This document shows, one piece after another, positions 24,498-33,293 of a stretch of 64,000 nt of DNA (positions are counted from its first letter, which is position 1; every line of letters begins with the position of its first letter). A program made the position numbers and the translations under genes. Source of the stretch: Pseudonocardia alaniniphila (lineage in GTDB: Bacteria; Actinomycetota; Actinomycetes; Mycobacteriales; Pseudonocardiaceae); assembly GCF_022524485.1 (NCBI RefSeq), contig NZ_JAKXMK010000016.1, forward strand, positions 1-64,000, written 5' to 3'. The notes under the pieces are model-generated. The model had not been told where the DNA came from. It was given only the letters and a program-made list of their open reading frames with translations, and searched no databases.

Positions 24498-24680
24498 CCC
24501 TGACCGAGGCTGATCGGCTCGCTGGATGGAAGGCCGCCCAGCGGGCCGGCAGCGTGCGCCCCTGTGCGGGTGCAGAGGGCGTCAGGCGCCGGCCCTCCCG
24601 GACTCCCTACACAACCCGCAGCGCGGTGGTGCCCTCGGGGGGTATACGTACACCCGACCGTGTCGTCAGAATGCCGAGGC

Positions 24681-25388
24681 ATGAGTTACGACCGGTATCA
24701 AGGTCCGCCGGGGCCGCCGCCTCGCCGTGGTCCCGCGGCAGTTCGCCGACCGGATCAACCGCATCCCGGCGAGGCTCGTGGGCGTCACCCGCAACCACCG
24801 CCCGACCCCAGCGCCTATCAACAGCCCCCGCAGGGGCCCGGTGGGTATCCACCACGGCCTCAACCGCCCGGGCTCGCCGAACCACCGACGGCTCCGGTTC
24901 GTCAGGCGAGCCCGCCCACCAGGTACTACGAGCAGCCCGCTCCCATTCCGTATGAGCAGGAGCCCGAGCCGTACCAGCGCGAGCGGCCGCCGGCGCGGTA
25001 TCAGGTTCCGGCGGAGCCGTACGAACCGGAGCCGCGTGACTACCCCGGCCACGCGTTACGGCAGCCCGAGGAATCGCCGCTGGAGTACCAGCGTGAGCGC
25101 GATCGCCGTTCCGACCGAACCACTCTCATCGCCAACACCATTCGGGTGGCCACGGCTCTCATCGCGCTCGTTTTCGTGCTGCACATCGTGTTCACGTTGT
25201 TCGGTGCCAATCCGAACAGCGGCGTCGTTGCTTTCGTCTACGGTACGGCAAGGGTATTCGTGTTCGGCTTCGGGGATGTCTTCACTCCGGGCGATGCCAC
25301 GATAGGCCTCATCGTCAACTACGGACTGGCGGCGATCGTCTACCTGGTGGTCGGCCGGGTCATCCACCGAACACTGCGGCAGCGCTGA
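24681..25388 (+). CDS. proline-rich membrane protein with C-terminal two-helix domain
   Basis: This 235-residue protein has about 140 residues of Pro/Tyr/Glu/Arg-rich low complexity (PPRRGP, YQQPPQGPGG, YEQEPEPYQRERPPARYQ) presumably exposed to the cytoplasm. The C-terminal membrane domain contains hydrophobic segments near 153-172 and 205-226 separated by the amphipathic VVAFVYGTARVFVFGFGDVFTPGDATIG. The C-terminal part resembles small YggT-like or uncharacterised actinobacterial membrane domains, but I cannot name it. Tyr/Pro-rich tails of this kind in actinobacteria often interact with cell-envelope or division proteins (weak inference). Confidence 0.7.
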   Translation: MSYDRYQGPPGPPPRRGPAAVRRPDQPHPGEARGRHPQPPPDPSAYQQPPQGPGGYPPRPQPPGLAEPPTAPVRQASPPTRYYEQPAPIPYEQEPEPYQRERPPARYQVPAEPYEPEPRDYPGHALRQPEESPLEYQRERDRRSDRTTLIANTIRVATALIALVFVLHIVFTLFGANPNSGVVAFVYGTARVFVFGFGDVFTPGDATIGLIVNYGLAAIVYLVVGRVIHRTLRQR

Positions 25389-25436
25389 GCCCAGGTGTCC
25401 ACGGGCGACTACGTCGTCCCGGACGCTGGAATCCTT

Positions 25437-25450
25437 CCCTCACGTGAGGG
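25437..25450. terminator. palindrome between convergent genes
   Basis: CCCTCACGTGAGGG is a perfect 14-bp palindrome between the stop codons of the proline-rich membrane protein (plus) and the SulP transporter (minus), which are 75 bp apart. It could fold as a short hairpin on either transcript. No T-run follows, so the terminator role is tentative. Confidence 0.35.
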
Positions 25451-25462
25451 GAGGTTCGGGAG

Positions 25463-26956
25463 TCAGTGAGCAGGCGTGAGGTTGCCGGCAAGGGCCGCGT
25501 GCCGGAGCCTGCTCGGCTCGTTCATGCCGGTGATCGTCGCCGTTTTGCCTCGGGACGAGTACTTGGTGGTGATGGCCTCGAGCGCGGCGACGGTGGATGC
25601 GTCCCAGATGGTGGCCGCGGACAGGTCGATCACGATGTTGTCGGGGTCGTTGGCGTAGTCGAACTGGAAGACGAGGTCGTTGCTGGAGGCGAAGAAGAGC
25701 TGGCCGTCGACTCTGTAGATCTTGGTCGTGCCCTCGGGGTCGAGCACGCTGGTGACCTGGACGACCCGTGCCACCTGCCGTGCGAAGAGGATCACCGCGA
25801 CTATCACGCCGACGCCCACGCCGTAGGCGAGGTTGCTGGTGGCCACGGTGACGGCGACGGCCGAGAGCATGACGGCGGTCTCGCTCTTGGGCATCCGGCG
25901 AAGGGTTCGCGGGTGGATGCTGTGCCAGTCGAAGGTCCCGACCGACACCATGACCATCACGGCGACGAGCACGGCCATCGGAATCTTTGCGACGACGCCG
26001 TCGAGCGGGATGACGAGGATGAGAAGGAAGGCTCCGGCGAGGAACGTGGACAACCGCGTCCGGCCGCCGGAGACCTTGACGTTGATCATCGTCTGGCCGA
26101 TCATCGCGCACCCGCCCATGCCGCCGAAGAAGCCCGTGACGATGTTGGCGACTCCTTGGCCCCAGGATTCGCGGGTCTTGTCGGAGTGCGTGTCGGTGAT
26201 GTCGTCGACGAGCTTGGCGGTCATGAGCGACTCGATGAGTCCCACCACCGCCAGCGCGAGAGCGTAGGGCGCGATGGTGCGCAGCGTCTCCCACGTGAAC
26301 GGCACCGCGGGCAACCCGGGTATCGGAAGGTTGTCGGGCAGCGCACCTTGATCGCCCACGGTCGGCACCGCTATCCCGACGGCGACGGTGAACAAGGTCA
26401 GCACGACGATGGACACCAGCGGCGCGGGCACGGCCCTGGTGAGCCGCGGAAGGCCGACCATGATGACGAGCGCGGCCGCCAGCAGGGCATACACCGGCCA
26501 GGGCACGCCGATCAGGTAGGGCAGCTGCGAGATGAAGATCAGGATTGCCAGTGCGTTGACGAATCCGACCATGACGCTGCGCGGCAGGAACCGCATCAGC
26601 CGGGCGATGCCCGCCACGGCGAGCACGATCTGCAGCAGGCCGCCGAGCACGACCGTGGCGAACAGGTATTCGACGCCGTACTCGCGGGCCACCGGTGCGA
26701 CGACGAGTGCGACCGCACCGGTCGCCGCCGAGATCATCGCCGGCCGCCCGCCGACGAAGGCAATGGTCACTGCCATCGTGAACGCGGCGAAGAGGCCGAC
26801 CCGTGGGTCGACGCCGGCGACCAGTGAGAACGCGATCGCCTCCGGTATCAGGGCGAGCGCGACGACGAGGCCGGCGAGGACCTCGGTCCGTAGCACCCGG
26901 GGGGAGAACCAGCTGGGGCGAGCAAGGCGCAAGGTGAAGCCGGCAGGACGGGTCAT
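25463..26956 (-). CDS. SulP-family anion transporter with STAS domain
   Basis: This 497-residue protein has an N-terminal membrane domain of 12-14 helices. It begins with the SulP signature region LAGLVVALALIPEAIAFSLVAGVDPRVGLFAA and includes GGMGGCAMIGQTMINVKVSGGRTRLS in the core. The cytoplasmic STAS domain occupies about residues 395-490 (TKIYRVDGQLFFASSNDLV and VIDLSAATIWDASTVAALEAI). SulP proteins carry sulfate, bicarbonate (BicA-like) or dicarboxylates, usually with Na+ or H+. The sequence does not fix the substrate. The start at 26956 follows GGAAAGAAGC. A MerR gene is divergent 310 bp away. Confidence 0.92.
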   Translation of the reverse strand: MTRPAGFTLRLARPSWFSPRVLRTEVLAGLVVALALIPEAIAFSLVAGVDPRVGLFAAFTMAVTIAFVGGRPAMISAATGAVALVVAPVAREYGVEYLFATVVLGGLLQIVLAVAGIARLMRFLPRSVMVGFVNALAILIFISQLPYLIGVPWPVYALLAAALVIMVGLPRLTRAVPAPLVSIVVLTLFTVAVGIAVPTVGDQGALPDNLPIPGLPAVPFTWETLRTIAPYALALAVVGLIESLMTAKLVDDITDTHSDKTRESWGQGVANIVTGFFGGMGGCAMIGQTMINVKVSGGRTRLSTFLAGAFLLILVIPLDGVVAKIPMAVLVAVMVMVSVGTFDWHSIHPRTLRRMPKSETAVMLSAVAVTVATSNLAYGVGVGVIVAVILFARQVARVVQVTSVLDPEGTTKIYRVDGQLFFASSNDLVFQFDYANDPDNIVIDLSAATIWDASTVAALEAITTKYSSRGKTATITGMNEPSRLRHAALAGNLTPAH

Positions 26957-27018
26957 CGCTTCTTTCCGCAGAGAACGGGGAGGAGCCCCACGCACTGGGG
27001 CCCGAGTTGCGAACCTTA

Positions 27019-27032
27019 CTCTCACGAGAGAG
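27019..27032. promoter_or_regulatory. candidate MerR site in the sulP-merR gap
   Basis: CTCTC-ACGA-GAGAG forms a short perfect inverted repeat 63 bp upstream of the SulP start, with partial extension by CCT/AGG outside. MerR regulators bind such repeats between -35 and -10. The arms are short and I cannot place the hexamers confidently. Confidence 0.3.
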
Positions 27033-27265
27033 GAGGTATGCGGCCTCTGTGATCGCGGCAACGTCGATCACCGCGAGCGACGTGGCACCTGAGGTTGGCG
27101 GATCAGGTGCCTGCGTAGCATGGGTCCGAGGTTGACAACGGCGGCAGCGGCACGACGACAGTTGCACCCTGCTCTGTCCTAGCGTGTCGCATTCCCTGAA
27201 ATCGCCTGGAGAATCGACCGGAGCGAGGTCGGGAGCACTGGCGTTGAGCATGCGAGGTAGAGGCG

Positions 27266-27706
27266 ATGATGCAGATCGGTGAGGCGGCGGAACGGGTCGG
27301 CCTGTCGCTGCGCACGATCCGGCATTGGGACGAGGTCGGTCTCGTCGTGCCTTCCGCGCGATCCGCTGGTGGATTCCGGCTCTATACCGAGGCCGATATC
27401 GAGCGCCTTGCGTTGGTCAAGACGTTGAAGCCGCTCGACTTCTCTCTCGAACAGATGCGGGAACTGCTCGCCACCACCGACGCTCTTGCCGCGGACAGCG
27501 GCACCGACGACGCGGCCACCGAGGACCTGCTGGGACGCGTGGCGATGTATCAGGCCGCCGCGTCCAGCCGAATCGAAGCTCTGAGGGCCCAGATCCACGG
27601 TCTGGAGACGCTCTCGGGTGAGCTCCGTCGACAGGCCGTCGAGTGTGCGCGGCGCCGGGAATCCCTCCGAATCGCGCACAGCGCACGCAGCGGCGTGGAC
27701 GATTGA
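27266..27706 (+). CDS. MerR-family transcriptional regulator
   Basis: This 146-residue protein has the MerR winged HTH at residues 1-70: MQIGEAAERVGLSLRTIRHWDEVGLVVPSARSAGGFRLYTEADIERL. A coiled-coil dimerisation helix follows at about 85-135. The C-terminus has one cysteine (VECARRRE) and lacks the multi-cysteine metal loop of MerR or CueR, so a metal inducer is unlikely. The SulP transporter on the opposite side of the intergenic region is the obvious candidate target. Confidence 0.92.
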   Translation: MMQIGEAAERVGLSLRTIRHWDEVGLVVPSARSAGGFRLYTEADIERLALVKTLKPLDFSLEQMRELLATTDALAADSGTDDAATEDLLGRVAMYQAAASSRIEALRAQIHGLETLSGELRRQAVECARRRESLRIAHSARSGVDD

Positions 27707-28038
27707 TCGCCCCGCGCTCGGGCGACAGCAAGCCCAGCGCTTGGAAGGTCAGAACCGGATCCACCACCCGGTCGGCGTGATCATGTTCGACGGGCATCGG
27801 TGCCCCGACCACACCGATCGGCCGGGCATTCCGCGCACAGAGAATTCCCGATGATCACCCGGCCGCGACCGGACGGCCGCCAACGCCCCACGTCGGCCGA
27901 CGGGGAGAAAGCCCGTCTCACGGGCATGCCGACTCGACGTGGGGCCCCACCCGCACAGGCCGTCCCGGCTTTCGTCATCGAGACGGGCTGCTCGGGCGTC
28001 TGCGATTGGTGTGCCGGCGAACCGGCAACCGCTTCGGT
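27707..28038. other. intergenic stretch between merR and the ammonium transporter
   Basis: About 330 bp between converging merR and amt genes. No frame has a domain or ribosome binding site. I did not find a clear terminator hairpin. Confidence 0.45.
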
Positions 28039-29433
28039 TCAGCCCTCGTGGCTGGCGACGGGCCTTCGCGACGAGCCGGTGCCGGCGCAGGGAACGGCCT
28101 CCTGGTCGTCGGGACCGCGGGTGAGCAGGGAAGTCAGGCTGGAGTAGTCGTAGCCGCGTTGTGCGTGTTCTTGTTCGTCGATGCCGGCGATCTCGGCGTG
28201 CTCGTCGATCCGGAAGCCGATCGTCTTCTTGATGAGCATGCCGATGGCGAAGGCCATGGCGAACGAGTAGACCATCACCGCGCCGGCAGCGGCGGCCTGG
28301 CGGGCGAGTTGGGTGAAGCCGCCTCCGTAGAACAGGCCGTTCTCGCCCAGGGCCGCGGGATTGACGCTCTTGGTGCCGAGGAAGCCGATCAACAGGGTGC
28401 CGACTATTCCGCCGACCAGGTGCACACCGACCACGTCGAGGGAGTCGTCGAACCCGAACCTGTACTTCAAGCCCACCGCCAGCGCACATAACACACCGGC
28501 GACCACGCCGATCACGAGCCCGCCCACCGGGGTCACGAAGGCACAGGCCGGTGTGATTGCCACCAGCCCGGAAACGGCGCCCGAGGCCGCGCCCATGGCG
28601 GTCGGTTTGCCGTCACGGATCTGCTCGACGAGCAGCCACCCGAGCACCGCCGTACAGGCCGCGACGGTGGTGTTGGTGAACGCGACCCCGGCCAGGTCGT
28701 TCGCGCTGAGCGCCGAGCCGGCGTTGAAGCCGTACCAGCCGAACCACAGCAGGCTGGCGCCCAGCAACACGAAGGGCAGGTTGTGCGGGCGCATCGATTC
28801 CCGCGGCCAGCCGGTACGGCGGCCCAGCACGATGGCCAGTGCGAGCGCGGCGGCGCCGGCGTTGATGTGTACCGCGGTGCCGCCGGCGAAGTCCTCGGCC
28901 TTGAGCACGTTCGCGATCCAACCGCCGTGCGATGCCGGGCCGGTGAAGCCGTCGAAGGAGAACACCCAGTGCGCCACCGGGAAGTAGACGACGGCCGCCC
29001 ACACGATCACGAACAGCGTCCAGGACCAGAATTTCACCCGGTCTGCGACGGCACCCGAGATCAGCGCCGGGGTGAGGACGGCGAACATCAGCTGGAACAT
29101 CACGAACGCCGTCGCCGGCAGCGCATCCGGCCCCGGCCACGGCACACCGGGCGGCCCGGCGACGCCGACGAAGTGACCGATCGTGGAGCCCAGACCGACG
29201 AACTGGTTGCCGCCGAACAGGCCGGCGAACGCGTCGTTGCCGAACGACCAGCTGTATCCGAAGATCGTCCAGATCACGCCGACCACTGCCAGGCAGATGA
29301 CGTTCATCATCAACATGTTCAGGACGCTGTTGCTCCTGACCATGCCGCCGTAGAAGAAGGCCAGTCCTGGCGTCATCAGCATCACCAACGCCGCGCCGAC
29401 GAGCACCCAGGCGGTATCGCCCGCATTGAGCAT
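28039..29433 (-). CDS. amt: ammonium transporter, Amt/MEP family
   Basis: This 464-residue channel has 11 helices. Diagnostic blocks are LMTPGLAFFYGGMVRSNSVLNMLMMN (helix 1-2), SGAVADRVKFWSW, the first twin-pore histidine in GGTAVHINAGAAAL, LWFGWYGFNAGSAL, and the second pore histidine in VVGVHLVGGIVGTLL. The cytoplasmic tail (HAEIAGIDEQEHAQRGYDYSS) carries the conserved C-terminal region and is extended by about 30 residues. It conducts ammonium/ammonia. A strong AGGAGG precedes the ATG. It lies 56 bp behind the glutaminase gene, so ammonium release and transport are co-expressed. No glnK or glnD is adjacent, unlike the usual housekeeping amt locus. Confidence 0.95.
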   Translation of the reverse strand: MLNAGDTAWVLVGAALVMLMTPGLAFFYGGMVRSNSVLNMLMMNVICLAVVGVIWTIFGYSWSFGNDAFAGLFGGNQFVGLGSTIGHFVGVAGPPGVPWPGPDALPATAFVMFQLMFAVLTPALISGAVADRVKFWSWTLFVIVWAAVVYFPVAHWVFSFDGFTGPASHGGWIANVLKAEDFAGGTAVHINAGAAALALAIVLGRRTGWPRESMRPHNLPFVLLGASLLWFGWYGFNAGSALSANDLAGVAFTNTTVAACTAVLGWLLVEQIRDGKPTAMGAASGAVSGLVAITPACAFVTPVGGLVIGVVAGVLCALAVGLKYRFGFDDSLDVVGVHLVGGIVGTLLIGFLGTKSVNPAALGENGLFYGGGFTQLARQAAAAGAVMVYSFAMAFAIGMLIKKTIGFRIDEHAEIAGIDEQEHAQRGYDYSSLTSLLTRGPDDQEAVPCAGTGSSRRPVASHEG

Positions 29434-29489
29434 TTCTCAGTCCTCCTGTCGACGGATGTCGTGTGCGGAGAGATGTCGGGGTGGGGGGA

Positions 29490-31118
29490 TCAGGAAACGG
29501 CGGCCGGTTTCTCGTCCGGGAAGTGCTGGGTGAGCAACTGCGCGACGGCGGGGTGGCCTTCGCGTTCGGCGTCAGTTGCCGGGGTTCCGCCCCAGCGGTC
29601 ACGGGCGTCGGGGTTGGCCCCCTGTTGGAGCAGGTAGCGCACGACCTCGAGTTGCCCTTCCGATGCCGCGAGGTGCAGGGCGGTGCGGCCGTCGTAGTCG
29701 GAGGCGCTGGGGTCGATGCCCGATGCCATCGCGGCGCGGACGTCGTCCAGGTCGCCTTGGCTGGCTGCCCAGCACAGGCGCACCACAGCATCGGCTGTCG
29801 TCTGGTTTTTGCGGCGCCGGGGATCGCGCTTACCTGTCTCGTCGTTGCCGACGAGCCCGTCGTAGGCGTGGAAGTTGTACTTCTCGGTGAGGATCCGCGA
29901 GAACTTGATCCCGCGCACCGAATTTCCGAGTGCATCGAGCCGGGGCGACCACACCGCGATTCCCATGACCTGTGGGACGACGATCATCAGGGCGCCGGAG
30001 ACGCCGCTCTTGGCGGGCAGGCCGATGCGGAAGGCGAACTCTCCCGAGTAGTCGTACATGCCGCACGAGGACATGAGGGAGAGGCATTTCTGCACGTTCT
30101 CCGTGTGGAAGAGCCGGTTGTCGGTCAGGGGTGAGACTCCGCCCGCGGCCAACGTGGCGGCGGCAGCCGCCAGCGATTCCGTATCGATCTCGATGGAGCA
30201 GCACTGGAAGTAGAACTCCAGCGTGTTGACGAGCTCGGTGCCCTTCGGAAAAGCGTTCTTCTCTCGCATGAAGTAGCCCAGTGCGAAGTTCCGGTCGGCG
30301 CTGTCGCGCTCGGAAAGATACACCGGGTTGTTGAACCCGACGCGCCCGCCGCTCGCGAGCTGCCGCCACATGTCGGCAACGTAGTCGAACCGGTCTGCCA
30401 TCATTTCCGATGGGCGGATAAGCGAGCTGCACATGATCGCCCCCGAGTTGATCATCGGGTTGTGCGGAATGCCCTTCTCGCTGAGTGACAACTCGTTGAA
30501 TCGGACGCCGCTCGGCTCGCAGCCGACGTGCCGGTGAACGGTATCCGCGCCGTGCTCCTCGAGGGCCAGCAGGTAGTTGATGGGCTTGCACACCGACTGC
30601 AGGCAGAAGTTCACACTGTGGTCGCCTATCGAATGGCGCTGACCGTCCGTGGTGCAGATCGCGATGGCGAGCCGCTCCGGGTCGACCCTGCCCAACTGCG
30701 GTATGTAGTCCGCTACCGAGCCGCCCCGTTCCTCCAGCAGTTCCTGATACATCGACTCGATGTCCTGTGCGAGACGTGGGAAGTCGGGTATCACCAGCTC
30801 GCCTCTGATGGCCCGGGAGATGATGCCGCTGTTGCGCTGGCAGATGGCGATGAACCTGTCGAGGTCGAGCCGGCCGCTCTCTTGGCCCGGATTGTCGAGC
30901 GCGCTCCACGCCTCCTGTATCCGCCGGTCGTCCGGGCGAATTCCCGCGCTCTTCAGCCGGTTGAGCACTTCGAACGGCGAGATTCTCCCTTGTGCATCCT
31001 GCGTGAACGAGTCGAAGAGCGCCTTGTAGGTTCTTCTCTTGTCGCCGGGTAAAGGCACGTGTGAACCGCGACCGCCAACGGTTCCCACTCGAGCGGTAGT
31101 GAGCTGCGTCTTGCCCAT
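29490..31118 (-). CDS. glsA: glutaminase with N-terminal EF-hand-like and C-terminal ankyrin domains
   Basis: This 542-residue enzyme hydrolyses glutamine to glutamate and ammonia. Residues 28-105 resemble the EF-hand-like four-helix domain of animal glutaminases (FDSFTQDAQGRISPFEVL, then SGRLDLDRFIAI). The beta-lactamase-like glutaminase domain spans about 115-415, with Tyr138 in DYIPQL, the catalytic Ser175-V-C-Lys178 in LQSVCKPINYLLAL, Asn in NPMINSGAI, and the gating loop LSERDSADRNFALGYFMREK. Two to three ankyrin repeats follow at 430-530 (DYDGRTALHLAASEGQLEVVRYLLQQGANPDARD). The usual bacterial GlsA has about 310 residues and only the catalytic domain. The ATG at 31118 has AAGGGG upstream. 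It is followed by the amt gene. Confidence 0.95.
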   Translation of the reverse strand: MGKTQLTTARVGTVGGRGSHVPLPGDKRRTYKALFDSFTQDAQGRISPFEVLNRLKSAGIRPDDRRIQEAWSALDNPGQESGRLDLDRFIAICQRNSGIISRAIRGELVIPDFPRLAQDIESMYQELLEERGGSVADYIPQLGRVDPERLAIAICTTDGQRHSIGDHSVNFCLQSVCKPINYLLALEEHGADTVHRHVGCEPSGVRFNELSLSEKGIPHNPMINSGAIMCSSLIRPSEMMADRFDYVADMWRQLASGGRVGFNNPVYLSERDSADRNFALGYFMREKNAFPKGTELVNTLEFYFQCCSIEIDTESLAAAAATLAAGGVSPLTDNRLFHTENVQKCLSLMSSCGMYDYSGEFAFRIGLPAKSGVSGALMIVVPQVMGIAVWSPRLDALGNSVRGIKFSRILTEKYNFHAYDGLVGNDETGKRDPRRRKNQTTADAVVRLCWAASQGDLDDVRAAMASGIDPSASDYDGRTALHLAASEGQLEVVRYLLQQGANPDARDRWGGTPATDAEREGHPAVAQLLTQHFPDEKPAAVS

Positions 31119-31326
31119 TTCCGTTCCCCTTCGGATCACGGGATGACGTGGTGATTACGCGAGCGCCGCGCGGTGAGGTCGGCACGCCTCCGGGTCGGCT
31201 TCGCTCTGAATCATACAGAAAGCATTTTGTGCAGGCCGAGCCGAATTAGGTTCGAGTTCGCCCTAGATGAGGGCGGTGTCCGGCGTGCTGAATGCCCCGG
31301 ATCGGTGAGGATCCGGCAGTTGATGG

Positions 31327-31452
31327 TCAGGGCGGCGTTTTGTCCGACGGTGAGGACGACAACGAGCCCGGCCAAGGACCGGAACGCACCTTGTGGGACG
31401 CGAGCCGATCGGCGGTTGCGGTGAGATCGGCAGAGGTCAGGCGGCGTGCCAT
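31327..31452 (-). CDS. possible 41-codon gene or remnant downstream of a LysR-type site
   Basis: An ATG at 31452 opens a frame of 41 codons (MARRLTSADLTATADRLASH at the start) ending at TGA 31327. The first 25 residues look like a coherent helix, and the rest is Ser/Pro-rich, which suggests a truncated gene. A T-N11-A palindrome is found 57 bp upstream. I do not recognise a family. It could be the 5' stump of a gene once controlled by the neighbouring LysR protein. Confidence 0.3.
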   Translation of the reverse strand: MARRLTSADLTATADRLASHKVRSGPWPGSLSSSPSDKTPP

Positions 31453-31469
31453 GCGCTCAGCATGCGCTG

Positions 31470-31526
31470 ACCGGTCGTCAGGCTGAAGCACGGAACTCTC
31501 ATGGCATATCAGAAACGCTAATGATT
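31470..31526. repeat. left arm of a diverged inverted repeat around lysR, with a LysR box
   Basis: This 57-bp segment matches the reverse complement of 32432-32488 at 40 of 57 positions without gaps by manual alignment, and 14 of the 17 differences are transitions. It contains TCAGAAACGCTAA (31509-31521), a T-N11-A site within the imperfect palindrome ATCAG-N5-CTAAT. It lies downstream of the lysR stop and 18 bp upstream of the small minus-strand frame that starts at 31452. Confidence 0.6.
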
Positions 31527-31552
31527 CCGACTCCGTACGGTCGCGCGGGCGT

Positions 31553-32437
31553 TCACGCGGGCTGGGTCCGGGTAGCGCGGAGTTGGGCGATCAGCTCGGC
31601 GACCAGGGGCGACGGACGGCACCCATGCACGATGTAGATCTCGCGCGTGGGTGCGGACTCGCTCAGGTCCCGCACGATGACCGCGTCGTGCCGGCCCAAC
31701 ATGCTGGCCGGCACGAGGGAGATCCCGAGGCCCGCTGCGATGAGCGCGAGCGTGACCTCGTAGTCCACCGTCTCGTATGCGACGTGCACCGAGCCCAGGG
31801 ACTCGAGGAACGTCCGATGCGGCACGCCTGGCGCGCCCGAGATCCAGTCCTCGTCCTGGAGCTCGGCGATCGCAACCTCCGCCGATCCCGCGAACCGATG
31901 GCCTCGCGGGAGCACCAGACGCAGGGCGTCTCGAAACAAGAGCTGCCGGCGCAGGCCCGTTGCCGCGGGCAGCACAGCACCGGGGTAATGGTGGGTGATC
32001 AACAGATCGAGCTCCCGGGCCACGACCAGGCCGTACCCGTCCGGTGGCTCGACGTCGACGAGGGAGAACTTGACCCCCGGCCGCCGCTTCCGGAGCACCG
32101 CGAGTGCCTGCGGAAGCACCGTGCGGGCCGCCGATGAGAAGGCGCCGACCGCGATCTGCTGCGGCTGATCGATGATCGCCGACTGGATGGCCCGCTCCGC
32201 ATCGCGAAGCTCGCCGACGACCCGCTCACCGTGCTCCAGCAGCACCCGGCCCAACCCGGTGAGTGTCGTGCCGGCGCGCCCCCGGTCGACCAGCGGCGCA
32301 CCGACCTCACGCTCCAGCTTCGTCAGTTGCTGGGACAGGGCGGACGGGGTGAAACCCATGCGGGTGGCAGCGGCGGCGATCGAGCCGGCGTGTGCGACCT
32401 CGACCAGTACGTGCAGCCGAGAGGCGTCCAGAAGCAT
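31553..32437 (-). CDS. LysR-family regulator flanked by inverted repeats
   Basis: This 294-residue regulator starts with MLLDASRLHVLVEVAHAGSI, and its HTH ends in PSALSQQLTKLEREVGAPLVDRGRAG. The effector domain spans about 90-285 (IAVGAFSSAARTVLPQALAVL, LALIAAGLGISLVPASML). The start at 32437 is fixed by similarity to other LysR N-termini; the open frame continues upstream because of the repeat. A T-N11-A palindrome overlaps the start codon, suggesting strong autorepression. No intact divergent target gene remains nearby: the DinB-like gene lies upstream on the same strand. Confidence 0.92.
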   Translation of the reverse strand: MLLDASRLHVLVEVAHAGSIAAAATRMGFTPSALSQQLTKLEREVGAPLVDRGRAGTTLTGLGRVLLEHGERVVGELRDAERAIQSAIIDQPQQIAVGAFSSAARTVLPQALAVLRKRRPGVKFSLVDVEPPDGYGLVVARELDLLITHHYPGAVLPAATGLRRQLLFRDALRLVLPRGHRFAGSAEVAIAELQDEDWISGAPGVPHRTFLESLGSVHVAYETVDYEVTLALIAAGLGISLVPASMLGRHDAVIVRDLSESAPTREIYIVHGCRPSPLVAELIAQLRATRTQPA

Positions 32438-32488
32438 CAGCGTCTCTGACGTTCCATGGGGATTCGGCACCTCAGCTCGACGATCGGC
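32432..32488. repeat. right arm of the inverted repeat, overlapping the lysR start
   Basis: On the minus strand this arm carries GTCAG-AGACG-CTGAT (32436-32450), a better palindrome than the left copy, directly overlapping the lysR ATG. The similarity to 31470-31526 reaches about 40 bp further upstream than the palindrome, so it is more than a single operator. Confidence 0.6.
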
Positions 32489-32636
32489 TGCCGCAGGGTG
32501 AGCCCATGGCACCCTTCCTACTCCTGTCGGCGTGGTCGCAGCGTTCGATCGGTGCGCGTGGCGTTTCCAGCGCATACCGGACCGTTGCTCGGAGGTCCGC
32601 AGCCGCCCGTGGGGTGCCGGCGCTACCCGTGACTGC

Positions 32637-33227
32637 TCACTCCCGGCCGAATCCCTGCGCGACGTGCTCCAGCCGGCCGCGATAGTTCTCCCACCACTCC
32701 TGGTCGCCCGCTCCCATGTTGTCGTTGTCCTTCCGCAATCCGACGGCTCGGTCGATGAGCTCTCGGATGATGTCTGCATGCCCGACGTGCCGGTGGGTCT
32801 CGGAGATCACGTGCACGAGGATCTGGTGCAGCGTCACCTCGCTGCGGTCGTCCGGCCAGTGCGGGACATGGCCGACGGCGTCCAGCGCCAGCATCTCGAT
32901 GGTGGCGTCCGAGTGCGCCCATGCTCGGTGGTAGAGGCCGACGATCTGCTCGCGCGTCTCGTCGGCGGTCGCCCACATGTCCGCGTTGGGTTCGGCATCG
33001 TCGGCATACCACGGCAGTGGTTCGTCGGAAGGGCGTTCGAACGTGATGCCGAAGTATCCGATCTCGACGCTTGCGACGTGTTTGACCAGGCCCAGCAGGT
33101 TGGTGCCCGTCGGTGTCATGGGCCGCCGGATGTCGTACTCCGAGAGGCCGTCGAGTTTCCACAGGAGTGTTTCGCGAGCGACCTGCAGGTAGCGGCGGAG
33201 GTGTTCTTTCGGATCCGAGCCGGTCAT
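32637..33227 (-). CDS. DinB/DUF664-family protein
   Basis: This 196-residue helical protein matches the DinB/DUF664 group, a metal-binding four-helix bundle. Histidines in the expected positions are seen in LLGLVKHVASVEIGYFG and in HQILVHVISETHRHVGHADIIREL. The metal is usually Ni, Zn or Fe. Actinobacterial relatives include mycothiol- and bacillithiol-dependent S-transferases and maleylpyruvate isomerases, so a thiol-transfer detoxification role is plausible. I start at the ATG at 33227; eight more upstream codons are open. It stands between the giant kinase and lysR genes on the same strand. Confidence 0.88.
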   Translation of the reverse strand: MTGSDPKEHLRRYLQVARETLLWKLDGLSEYDIRRPMTPTGTNLLGLVKHVASVEIGYFGITFERPSDEPLPWYADDAEPNADMWATADETREQIVGLYHRAWAHSDATIEMLALDAVGHVPHWPDDRSEVTLHQILVHVISETHRHVGHADIIRELIDRAVGLRKDNDNMGAGDQEWWENYRGRLEHVAQGFGRE

Positions 33228-33293
33228 GGCGAGCAGCCTTGCACCGGGCACCCGCGACCCTGCGCGAAGGTCGACATCCGGGCTACGGCTCGC

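Noticed and set aside
25440..27251. 603-codon minus-strand frame
   Set aside because: Out-of-frame shadow of the SulP gene.
29830..31185. 451-codon minus-strand frame within the glutaminase gene
   Set aside because: Shifted shadow of the glutaminase reading frame; no independent start signal.
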